Positions 9,901 through 20,366 of a DNA stretch of 32,746 nt are shown piece after piece. The stretch is taken from the NCBI GenBank assembly GCA_008931825.1, contig QXVZ01006129.1, positions 1-32,746 of the forward strand, read 5' to 3'. The notes beneath the pieces were generated by a model that did no database searches, was not told the DNA's origin, and saw nothing but the letters and a program-made list of their open reading frames with translations. Origin of the DNA: Phallusia fumigata (Eukaryota > Chordata > Ascidiacea > Phlebobranchia > Ascidiidae). The translations under genes were made by a program, and so were the position numbers. The stretch's first letter is position 1. Every line of letters starts with the position of its first letter.

Positions 9901-12900
9901 CATGCAGACAGATGAGCTGATGGGTAAGAATAAACACAATCTAACCTGTCCCAATAAACTTACATGCATTTTTAATTTATAGACCCTGAAGACAAATTGG
10001 CTGGAAATGAACATAGCGGAGAAAAGCAAGGTAAAACTTTTACAGAATCCTCTATTATTGAAATTCAAATTATCATGAAAAATAAAAACATTAATCGAAA
10101 ATGTTTAGGTTATTTTTAAGTGAGAGTTTAGTTTTTTTTGTGAATAGTAAGACTGAAACTACGTTCAATGGATTTTGGATAACATTTGTAAACACCTGCA
10201 CTTGACAAATAAACATACATAATTATACATTATACATACATATACATTAAGACCTAATCACATACATTTTCTACAAAGTTAACAGGAAGATAATTGTTGT
10301 GTTTCAGAGTCTGGGCAAACACCTCCAAGCACAGGGAAGAGAAAAAAGCTTCCAAAGTGAGTTTTGCCTGAGGGCATGTTTTAAATCCTGGCGCCATTAT
10401 CACAATATCATCACTTGTCTAATTCTATTTAGTAAAATACATGTTGTAGACATGTCTATAAAAGTGGCAGAAAAGTTGCTGTAGTTGTTTAAGATCTACA
10501 CCAGATCTTAACTTTAAGATCTCTGTTTTATTGCTGTTAAATCTTGTAATGTTGCAATTTTGCAGACAACCTCGTGAAAGGGGGAACAGTCCAAACAGAA
10601 CAAGGTACAAAACATCAAAACAGCTTTGTGTATTAAGTTATGTCAAATATCCAAATATTGTTGCTGCATTTTTGTAGAATGTCGCCAAGAACACAAACCA
10701 GCAGAGGTCTTACCGAAGTGAAGCCACAATCTCGATCCAGGTTGAAGTTATCGTCACACAACAAGCAATCACCAAGGTACTTGAGTGAAATGTATTCTTT
10801 TTCAGTATGTCTGTGAAATGTATCACCTTTGGTTAGTTTCAGAGATATCAGGCAAAACATTTTACGAGTAATGGACATTAAGTTTGTATAGCGACATAAA
10901 CCTGGGAGTTTTTGTTAGGGATAGCACACTGTCATCTGAACGAGCAAGAACTTCATCCCGTTCTCCAGCAGCAAGTCGTGTGCGAAGGAAAAACAACCAA
11001 TCAAGTGGGAGGTAGGAGTTGTGCTGGTGAAAAAGATCAAATTGTAAAAATTGAAAGGCACACAACCCAAACGATAAACTTTTGAACTGGACAACTTTCT
11101 GCATTGTCTCTGTTACTCATAAACTTATTACCTGTGTTATATTGTTTTAGAAGAAGTGCTTCGTTGCATCGTGAGAGCAGCACAGATGACATGAGTATCC
11201 GCTCGGATATTTCCCGAACGGAACTTAAGTCAAAACTCAAGGAGGAAGCATTGAGTCGCAAACGGGAGGAAGAAATGGTTCGAGAACTTCAGGTTTGTTC
11301 AACATCTTTCATGTTTAATATAAAATCCAATCACCTATTGTTAATCAAGGCTAAATAATAAAAACTCAGCATATCAACATGCAGTTTGTACATTGAATGA
11401 AAGATCAGGGGGATATTTTTGGTGTAACTGCCAATGTAATGTTGTAATTACTAAAGTTTTGTTTCAACACTAACCTTTGTTTAAATGTTGAGTAAACATG
11501 AAGAACATGACAAAGGTATTTCACATATTGTCGGGTTGCAAAGTGTCTGAACATAAACTTTGGGTAACTAGCATCTTTGTAGGAGTAGGATTGACGCAGG
11601 CAGTATATAGATTGTGAAATGGTTCAGGATAACAACAAATGTTTGTTGTATTATGATTAGCATTAAAGTTACCACCTAATTGAACAAACAGGCGCTTGTA
11701 CAATAGATCAGTTTAATAGCTTTCAGTTTATTCTTTGTGTCAGTATCAAATGTTTGGATATCGTGAAAGAGTGATTTAGTGTAGCCATGTTTCGCTGAGC
11801 ATTTAAATGCTTTTTGTTGATTTTGTGGATAATATGATTTTTATGTTGATTGTGTGGTCGACACTTGAGTGTTTTGTGTGTTTAAGGGATTAAGAAGTCT
11901 GTGAAGAGATTAAAAAAACACGACGATTTAATCTCCCCAACAATGCCAGGCAACATTCTTTAAACAAATCAACTTTTTCATTGTGCTGTTTGGTTTGTGC
12001 CTCGTTCCAGTCGCCACGGTAAAATCTCACAAGAAAACAATTTATCGCTTTGCTGAGTTTTGATGTAGGGGAGAATAGCAAGTTTCAAAAAAGTTCATGA
12101 AACTTAAAAAAGTCCAGTGTGTAGTATTTTTTTGCACAGTTGACAGCCAAAAAATGGTATGAGTATTTTTTGATTTAAAGTTATTTTGTGTTTTAGAGCA
12201 ATTATGATTCTTTATTGATGAAATTTGCACAAGCTGAAAACACTATTGATCATTTGAGAGTTGGAGCTAAGGTAAGAAAATTTTGATGTTTCGGGGAGGA
12301 ACTTTTTTTCTTATTTATCAGTTTTGTTAGTGTTTCTTTTTGTTGTGTGCAAAACTCAGTGTAGCCACCTATTGATGTTATTGTTTAAAAAGAACAATCA
12401 TATACTTTAATTTACAGGAAATATAAATGTTTTGTAGAACTTTGAACTTTTGTCTAAAAACTTGTTTTCTTATTTTATTGATTTAATTTGTGTTTATAGC
12501 AAACATAATTTTTTTATTTAGCACATGTAGCCTTAATTACAGGCAGTAAATGATAAACAACAATTTGTAATGTTTTTTGCAGATCAACATTTTTGCATCA
12601 GTTCCTCGACCTTCACCTGAAGATCCAACCCTTCCATTTGAAGAAGGTCAATTAAAACATCAACAACAATCAGAAGACAATCACAACATTCCACAACAAC
12701 AATCACAGGTATTATGCATTGTTGCGAATTGTTTTTTTCTGTTTAGAATAATTAAAAATAAAGTTGTTTTTAAAGTTGAACCAAAATTGAATCAAAAACA
12801 ATAATTGTGGTAAATTTTTTAGGTGAACCCTGGAATGCATCCTGGCAACCATTATCACCAATCATCAGGTGGCTCTTTTGCGCCCTCTGCTGGTTCAAAG

Positions 12901-14735
12901 CGTGACAGCTTGGTGGAAAGCAGTCTACAACTTCCTGCTGCGGCCACCACCGAATTTCTTAAAGTTGCCCTTCAGTTGCAAGCCAAGGATTTACAGGTTT
13001 GTTTGTTTGTCAGAAAATCTTGGTGAACCGAACAAACATTTTGCTGTCATTACAAATATTGGATAATTTTTATAATTAAAAAAAACGAATTTGTTGAAAA
13101 TTTTAGAAAAATAATTTTTTAATTTCCGATTAATTTGATGCATTCTGGTTTCCTAACCCTGCTACAATTTTTCATGTAAATAATTTTAGGACAAGATTGA
13201 ATTGTTTAACACCTTGCTGAATGAGACGGAATTGAGTGGCGACGAAATGCAACAAGCGATGGACTCGATAACAGAATCACTCCGCAATTTGGAGCAGGAT
13301 TACTTGAATGCAATCGACGAACACACGGCCGAACAAAAAAAGAGAATGTTGGCCACTGGAGGCAGTATGGATCAATGTCAACAATTTGATCCTGGCCGAT
13401 CGATGGAAAGAGACATTGGGAGGTAAAAATTTTTTGTGTGCAGTCAAATTAATTACACAATACCAAATAATTTTGGTATTTAGTTGTTTATGTTTTTTTA
13501 ACAAGATAGTTTTGAAATTATTGAATGCAATGCTTGTGTTGCAAATTTATTGAAACAGCAAAAATAAACAGTTGCAACAGCTGAATGGATTTTGATGTGT
13601 AGCGCTTTAACTGTTTCACCACTCGTTTCTCCAGACTTGGTGACATGGTAAACAATCTGCGAACAAGAGTCGCCAACCAAAAACTTCGATCACATGACCC
13701 TGTCAGCGCTCGCTCTTATGTTACTGAAAGTGAGGTGGCAAGCTCACCAGAGGGCGATGTTGACAGCAAATTCAATCAACTTCTTCACAAGTAAGTTACA
13801 GTTCTAGTAATGTTTTTGTTACCACCAGCAACAGTTATACGTGGCAGTTTTAGTATCAGTTTAAGTTGTATGTAACATTTTTCTTATAATCCAGATACAA
13901 CCGTCCGGCACCAACCGACGATGGCCACACCACAGCTCCAAGTCAATATTTGTCATCACAAGATGAGGAAGATTTCAGTCCTCGTCCACTTTCAAACAGG
14001 TTAAATTTGCTCTGATATGGAAACATGTCAACTTGCAAATGCTTTAAAACATGTGCCATTGAAAGTTTGATCAACAATCAACCAAGTCAACAGATTTGAT
14101 TTGTTGCAGATATTTTGAGCCTGCTTCTGGTCAGCTGGATACTTCTGTTGCATCACAAACACCTCGTACCCCTGTACAATCGCCACAAACACAACCGAGG
14201 CGACAGCGCTATCAATCAAGGTTGGATAATTCAAGTTGTGATAGTTAGAACGTTAGTTGCTGGGTCAAGATGAGAGTAGAACTATGTTTTTATGACCAAC
14301 CTTTTTACCCCATGTTTAAACCTGTCTTGATCATTGCCAAGTGGCACAGATCAAACCAAACGGTAAATAACAACAACAAATATTAATGGTTTTGGATTTT
14401 ATTTGTACTAATCCACCTGTTTATGTATATTTCATCTGTAGCTTCAGCAGTATTGCCGACAGCGTCCCGTCCACATCACCTTCCCCCACTAGGAGGAGCC
14501 ACACTCGACTTCCACGACCAGTTGGAAAAAGTGGAAAGGAACGTAGAGCACCATCTAGGGATGGTAAAAAAGCCCAACAGGCTGGTAGGTGCAAAAAATG
14601 TTCACAAACATGTCTGAAACATAATTGTGATTATAAAGAGTTTTTCCCTGTAATGCTTGGTTAATATTTAACTAGCAACCCGCCACTATTTGAATTCCTG
14701 CTTCATTCTCAGGCACAAAGGTGAAGCACACTTGA
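6929..14735 (+). CDS. AKNA: AKNA-like centrosomal coiled-coil protein
   Basis: Vertebrate AKNA sits at centriolar subdistal appendages and organises microtubules. My phase-consistent exons are 6929-6981, 7178-7335, 7446-7538, 7716-7853, 8370-8519, 8670-8765, 8904-8966, 9149-9229, 9433-9682, 9838-9923, 9983-10030, 10308-10356, 10566-10604, 10678-10776, 10919-11011, 11151-11292, 12197-12271, 12583-12708, 12823-12996, 13190-13422, 13635-13790, 13895-13999, 14110-14220, 14442-14584 and 14713-14735, giving about 927 aa. Features in order: acidic Ser-rich N-terminal half; basic RS-rich stretch (about 390-500); charged helix; LLMKFAQAENTIDHLR (about 551-566); then the AKNA domain (about 695-765) with SLRNLEQDYLNAIDEH, FDPGR and RDIGRLGDMVNNLRTRV. 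A basic Ser/Pro/Arg tail follows. Exon 8038-8175 duplicates exon 7716-7853 and is left out as a probable assembly copy. The 3' end is ambiguous: stop at 14735 after splicing, stop at 14664 by read-through, or further exons in the N gap. Confidence 0.8.
7665..8307 (+). repeat. direct duplication around an N (7665-7985 and 7987-8307) containing one AKNA exon
   Basis: A 321-base segment appears twice, offset by 322, with exactly one N between the copies at 7986. The first copy ends at the N and the second begins right after it. They differ by a few substitutions, for example in the intron following the exon. Each copy contains a 138-base phase 1/1 exon (7716-7853 and 8038-8175) that would insert the same 46 residues twice. 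The geometry is that of two unmerged overlapping contigs, probably different haplotypes. Confidence 0.85.
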
Positions 14736-15766
14736 CTGAATTTAAGCAACATGTGATGTTTCAACAATATGTTTATTTTGATCTTAGTAAAAGTTTCAGT
14801 TTGTATAAAAGTTAGTAATTGTTAAGGATTAGAGAAGAACTGCATAATGTGTTTGTGAACCCATCAGCTTGTTTGTTGTTTGACTATTTCCAAAATAATA
14901 AACACAGTTTATTGTGCGAAACAGTTAGTTGGCAGTTGATCAAATAAACAAGACTAGCGATGTAATGTTGACTGCTTTACAGATAAAGGCACAGACAGTG
15001 GNATATTTGTCATCACAAGATGAGGAAGATTTCAGTCCTCGTCCACTTTCAAACAGGTTAAATTTGCTCTGATATGGAAACATGTCAACTTGCAAATGCT
15101 TTAAAACATGTGCCATTGAAAGTTTGTTCAATAATCAACCAAGTCAACAGATTTGATTTGTTGCAGATATTTTGAGCCTGCTTCCGGTCAGCTTGATACT
15201 TCTGTTGCATCACAAACACCTCGTACCCCTGTACAATCGCCACAAACACAACCGAGGCGACAGCGCTACCAATCAAGGTTGGATAATTCAAGTTTTGGTA
15301 GTTAGAACGTTAGTTGCTGGGTCAAGATAAGAGTAGAACTATGTTTTTATGGCCAACCTTTTTACCCCATGTTTTAACCTGTCTTGATCATTGCCAAGTG
15401 GCACAGATCAAACCAAACTGTAAATAACAACAACAAATATTAAGGTTTTGGATTTTATTTGTACTAATCCACCTGTTTCTGTATATTTCATCTGTAGCTT
15501 CAGCAGTATTGCCGACAGCATCCCGTCCACATCACCTTCCCCCACTAGGAGGAGCCACACTCGACTTCCACGACCAGTTGGAAAAAGTGGAAAAGAACGA
15601 AGAGCACCATCTAGGGATGGTAAAAAAGCCCAACAGGCTGGTAGGTGCAAAAAATGTTCACAAACATGTCTGAAACATAATTGTGATTATAAAGAGTTTT
15701 TCCCTGTAATGCTTGGTTAATATTTAACTAGCAACCCGCCACTATTTGAATTCCTGCTTCATTCTC
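13946..15766 (+). repeat. direct duplication of the AKNA 3' end (13946-14709 and 15003-15766)
   Basis: Bases 15003-15766 repeat 13946-14709 at an offset of 1057, with scattered substitutions. The second copy starts directly after the N at 15002 and stops at the 596-base gap. It carries part of exon 13895-13999 plus copies of exons 14110-14220 and 14442-14584. The partial first exon has no splice acceptor of its own, so the second copy cannot be an independent working gene. Coding differences are largely silent, which suggests a second haplotype rather than a real tandem duplication. Confidence 0.85.
14897..14902 (+). other. polyadenylation signal AATAAA for the AKNA-like gene
   Basis: The hexamer lies 162 bases after the stop at 14735, inside non-coding AT-rich sequence. 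This supports a transcript end near 14.92 kb. An acceptor-like sequence followed by an open stretch (14983-15001) lies just beyond, so longer isoforms are possible. Confidence 0.45.
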
Positions 15767-16362
15767 NNNNNNNNNNNNNNNNNNNNNNNNNNNNNNNNNN
15801 NNNNNNNNNNNNNNNNNNNNNNNNNNNNNNNNNNNNNNNNNNNNNNNNNNNNNNNNNNNNNNNNNNNNNNNNNNNNNNNNNNNNNNNNNNNNNNNNNNNN
15901 NNNNNNNNNNNNNNNNNNNNNNNNNNNNNNNNNNNNNNNNNNNNNNNNNNNNNNNNNNNNNNNNNNNNNNNNNNNNNNNNNNNNNNNNNNNNNNNNNNNN
16001 NNNNNNNNNNNNNNNNNNNNNNNNNNNNNNNNNNNNNNNNNNNNNNNNNNNNNNNNNNNNNNNNNNNNNNNNNNNNNNNNNNNNNNNNNNNNNNNNNNNN
16101 NNNNNNNNNNNNNNNNNNNNNNNNNNNNNNNNNNNNNNNNNNNNNNNNNNNNNNNNNNNNNNNNNNNNNNNNNNNNNNNNNNNNNNNNNNNNNNNNNNNN
16201 NNNNNNNNNNNNNNNNNNNNNNNNNNNNNNNNNNNNNNNNNNNNNNNNNNNNNNNNNNNNNNNNNNNNNNNNNNNNNNNNNNNNNNNNNNNNNNNNNNNN
16301 NNNNNNNNNNNNNNNNNNNNNNNNNNNNNNNNNNNNNNNNNNNNNNNNNNNNNNNNNNNNNN
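15767..16362. other. 596-base assembly gap (Ns)
   Basis: All bases are N. The gap begins where the duplicated AKNA 3' copy would reach its last splice acceptor, so missing AKNA sequence or the rest of the second haplotype probably lies here. Confidence 0.95.
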
Positions 16363-17932
16363 TATTTTAAAAGTTTTAGTTACTGTATAACACACTTTGG
16401 TTAGTGGTTGTCTGCTTTTATGTGTTTAATCGATCAATGTATTTTAACTAAAACACAAAGTTACTTCTTACACATGTGCAAAATCGACAATCCATTTTCT
16501 ACTTTTGTACAAAATCCACATGCACATAATCACACAAGTGCCATTAGCATTCCACACAACTCTGTTACTGTAGAAAGTGCCTGTGAATATTAGATCTCTA
16601 GTAACGCATCAACTTCTGTGCCTCAAAGTTTTTCTCGAGTTTCTTCAACCATTTATACCACTTTGTTTATTTGACGTAATTTTAATGAACACATCAGTAA
16701 GGTGTGACATTTTAGAAGATTAGTGGATTAACTGATTTTAATTTTTATTGCTGAAAATAATGTGACCTAATTTCATTTGTAGGTTGCACTGTCAGAATGC
16801 GTGTATATATTGTATTCAGAAAGTTTATATTCTTATAATTATTATGCCAAGTTATTATTGATCCCTTTTCTGAAGGGGACACACATTGTTTTCATTTTTA
16901 CCACATCGACATAACTTTGTACATAAAACATTTTTTACTTTGATCAACAAACGTTGTTGTGACATATTGTATGCCAGCACCAAATTTTCTTGTTCAAAAC
17001 TTGCAATTTTGAAGCTAACTTCAGTTCAACTGTGATTCTCCCAACACTTCTTCACAATTTGTGCACTGTGCTATTAACTTCAAACCGGGTTTCAATCAAT
17101 GCCGTCCATTGTTGACACAAAGTCTGCTGCGGTAATAATGATTTTGTAAAATATATTTGTTGAAGATTTGTGATGACTGTTGTTATAAAGCAGGTTGTGT
17201 TTTAAACTCGATGATGTTTCGTTGAAGGTCCTGCCAAGCAGCTCGGTAAGTTTATTAAAGTTCCCAAACTGCAGTGCCACCACTTGGTAGCGCAAGAGTT
17301 TCACAGCGCAAGTGTAAAAACATTTTCATGAACGCAATTGTGAACAACATAAAAGTAACTGAATTAAAACCAGCATTGGTTCGGTATAAAGAGGACAAAT
17401 TCTGTACAACACCAGAAAAAGTATACTGGGTTTTAATGGACAAGAACAACACAACCCTGCATAAAATATTTTCACAAACATAAAATGCACCATTCAACAA
17501 AGAGCAGTTGTCAAATTTAACTGATTCTAATTTTGTGTGTTTATTTTAAGTATGAAACCTTAACACAAATGTTGGTTAAAAGAAAACCCAATAAGACAAA
17601 ACGTGCTAATCTAATTTTCACCAATCCAGGGAATCACTTCTGGTCAGTTTCACTGCACTGTCAAGTATGACAAAGGAAACAAATTAACGTGATTAATCCA
17701 AACTTGTAATAACAACTGAAATGTAGCGAACTGGATTATCACAACTATGTCAGATCTAAAATGTGTTTTCTTCTTGACTTGTAGAGACAACATGTACAGC
17801 AAAGCTGTCAAGTCATAGGCTTTGAAATGACACAAGAATAGCAAAGTCACTCCTTGTCTTTGCAATTGTACCAGACAATGAGCATTGTAATTCCACAAGT
17901 CGCATTGTACTTGCCACAACCAACAGTCACCT
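16363..17932. other. non-coding region between the convergent AKNA-like and GOSR1 genes
   Basis: I see no convincing gene. An open stretch ending at a stop at 16593 (C-terminus SVTVESACEY) could be a last AKNA exon reached through the gap, but I found no clear acceptor for it. The right part should be the GOSR1 3' untranslated region. A minus-strand AATAAA (TTTATT on the plus strand, near 17540) is a candidate signal. The remaining DNA is AT-rich without obvious repeats. Confidence 0.4.
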
Positions 17933-19738
17933 CTAGTGAAGCCAATATATAAGTATAAGGATGATGCAGAACGCAATAACTGATGCGATTATAAGGGAAT
18001 CTCTTCGTTTGCGCAACTTTATCTTCTGCACCAGATTGTTAATTGCAGGAAAACGGTCTAAAGAAAAAGCTTAGTCAAGGAAAATGTGAAATAGTTGACA
18101 AATGTTTGTGTTATTTACCAAAAAACAAAAAAAATTGTGGTTTTTTTTAAAGTGAATCAAACTAATGTTAAGAATCATTGTCATCTCTCTGTGAACTTTT
18201 GTAAATGTTTAAAAACAATAAATCTGAGGGATGACTTGCATTTTCATTCTAACACACAGAAAAATAAACAAAGGATACTGGCTAAGTTGTTCATTCTTGT
18301 TGTGATTCCTTTGAACAATGCTCGTTGCTGACCCAAGTTGTCACGGGTTGCCATGGCAATGCTAAATATTACAAATTAATCAGCAAATTAGGCATAGGAA
18401 ATTGAACAGAGTTAAATTTCATTTTACTCACTCAATGGCCTCATCTGCAAGTCGGTCGGAACTAAAAGAAAAGTTTAGATGTTGCATGTTAACATTAAAC
18501 TGGATTAATTACAGAACTCCCAAGTCAAGTCTCACTTTCTTAAATGTTCGTGTTCTTTCATGTAAAGATCAGTTCGTCTGTTGTTAACTCCACTTGAGTT
18601 TTTGTAGGCACTGTATCACAAGTAGGGTTTATAATGCTGCTACAGTGTTAGAGAAATCTCATGTCTTGTAGTAGACAGTGTTTTGTAATTTATGTTATAC
18701 ATTTGGAAAGTTTAATTTAGGCATTTTGAAAAGGTTGCGCTGTACATCTGTTTTGCAATTAAAATGTAAAACCAACTCAATATCACGGCGAACTGATCCC
18801 AGCAAGTCTTCACGCTCCCGATGTGAATGAATGTTTGAGCGAGTCTTGCGGAATTCATGGTTGTAATCCTGAAATTAAACAATATTAAACACCCCCTGCA
18901 ACAGCCTAGGAATAGTTCAAGTTACTTGTAAGATGTCTCTGTGTCGTTGTATTGTGTGCATCATAGCTGGGTTTGAGGAACTTGTTGATTCAAGATGTTC
19001 TGACATCCTGTCATTCATTCCTGTCAACTAAAAAAGCAAAAGACTTTTACAACCAACAACAGTTTTGTACAAGACTCACAAGATACATCAGGTTCACAAA
19101 AAAGGTAAGCTGTTGATTCAATATTCGTTATCCCAATACAAAATGTCCTAAAGCATGTAAAGCCAATATTGTTGGTAAATAAATTGTTTTCTACATTTCA
19201 AAATCTTGGTTGTTTTTCTCAAGAGTTTGGCATTGACCAGGAAAAATGTGAAAAAGTTTATACTTTTGCAAGAAGTTGTTCAATCTCCATTGCCATAGTT
19301 TCAATCATGTGATCACTTGATGAACTGTTCAACAAAGGTGTAGTGTCAGACGTGTTGTGGCTTATGCTGGTGCCGAGTTTGCTGAAGGAAACTAATTTGA
19401 GGTCCAACTCATTTTCCAATCTTCTCGCTTGTCTACGCAAATCTGTTAATATCGGTTGCAGTGATTAAGAGTTTGGTCAAACAACTCACTTTGAATGAAC
19501 ATAATGTTCAAATGCAAGAACATAGCTGTGATCATCAGTACAAATGTGACGAAAACAAATTGATCAATTTTAGAACAGTCTGCGGATAAGTTACTATGTC
19601 TTCGACACAATCAAAATGTATTTTTGCATTGCACAGTTTTTGTCAGCCTAATTGTAAATACTGTGATGGATCAAAGATGCACTTTTTTTAAAGGTGAAAT
19701 AGTTTTAAGGTTTTTGTACCTTCCCATTGGTTTGCCAT
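17933..19738 (-). CDS. GOSR1: Golgi SNAP receptor complex member 1 (GS28)
   Basis: GOSR1 is a tail-anchored Q-SNARE in ER-Golgi and intra-Golgi vesicle fusion. Eight phase-consistent exons: 19738-19720 (MANQWE), 19442-19264, 19027-18926, 18868-18777, 18610-18536, 18461-18432, 18361-18279 and 18057-17933, giving 234 aa against about 250 in mammals. The N-terminal helices carry LRRQARRLENELDLKLVSFS and SDTTPLLN, followed by MIETMAMEIEQLLAK, MHTIQRHRDILQDYNHEFRK and SGVNNRRTDLYMKEHEHLR. These are near-identical in character to vertebrate GS28. The SNARE helix covers about 140-200 and ends in INNLVQKIKLRKRRDS. The C-terminal membrane anchor is about 215-234 (LIIASVIAFCIILILIYWLH), directly before the stop, as expected for a tail-anchored protein. 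It is head-to-head with the GALNT gene and convergent with AKNA. Confidence 0.96.
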
Positions 19739-20366
19739 TGTCCCAGGGGCAGGGTTGAAAGATATCTTCTGTAAAGCCTGATTTAAATCAGATCGTTTAG
19801 TTCTGCTCTGATCTGCCAGTGTGATACCCAACGCCAATCACATTTGGCTGTAACACTACAATAACCTAACCGGAAAATCTTGAAACAAGTTGTAAACAAC
19901 AAACAATAATAAATAAACCAGATATGACGTAAATTATAAAATGACAACAAACAAAATCCACGAAAACGTCATCACTCTGATTTCTATTTAATACCTTTCA
20001 ATCATCCGAAAAACATAATCCTATGAGTGAACACAATCTCACATAGAATTGCCGTACTATTAGGGTTCGTGTCGTGGATATTGTAAAACCACAAAAACTA
20101 TCTTTGTTTTTTTAGCTATGAATTTGTTTGTGTTTATCAAGGAAAATAAACAAAACTTCTGTGCAGCTGATATTTTTGTGCAGTGATACAGGGCGTCGAG
20201 GGCGATTTCGTAATGAATCATCGATAAAAAAAGTCCGAACACTTTGTTGTTGACATTTGGCGAGTGCTTCATAAAAGTTACACGTTTACAAACTGTAAAT
20301 TTCCTGGAGCTTCAACTTTGTACCAATTCTTCTTTTGCAGGGATTTTGTTTAATAAAGGTAAAAAT
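19739..20366. promoter_or_regulatory. divergent promoter region of GOSR1 and GALNT
   Basis: The interval separates the start codons of two Golgi-protein genes. It contains TGACGTAA at 19925-19932 and an ACGTCATCA element at 19966-19974, both resembling ATF/CREB3-type sites. Close to the GALNT start, a pyrimidine-rich tract ending in AG at 20339-20340 lies 26 bases before the ATG. This could be a 5' intron acceptor or a spliced-leader acceptor. No TATA box is evident. Confidence 0.45.

Noticed and set aside
9689..9982. Open frame of 97 codons beginning near 9689
   Set aside because: It runs through an intron of the AKNA-like gene and only its middle part (9838-9923) is a phase-consistent exon.
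15003..15766. A second AKNA-related gene downstream of the first
   Set aside because: It begins in the middle of an exon directly after an N and ends at the gap, with no start, acceptor or upstream exons.
15742..16395. Open frames of more than 200 codons across this region on both strands
   Set aside because: They consist almost entirely of N bases in the assembly gap and carry no sequence information.
18347..18360. A perfect X-box-like palindrome GTTGCCATGGCAAT
   Set aside because: It lies inside a GOSR1 coding exon, where it encodes the conserved IAMAT segment on the minus strand. The match is explained by the protein sequence and is not in a promoter.
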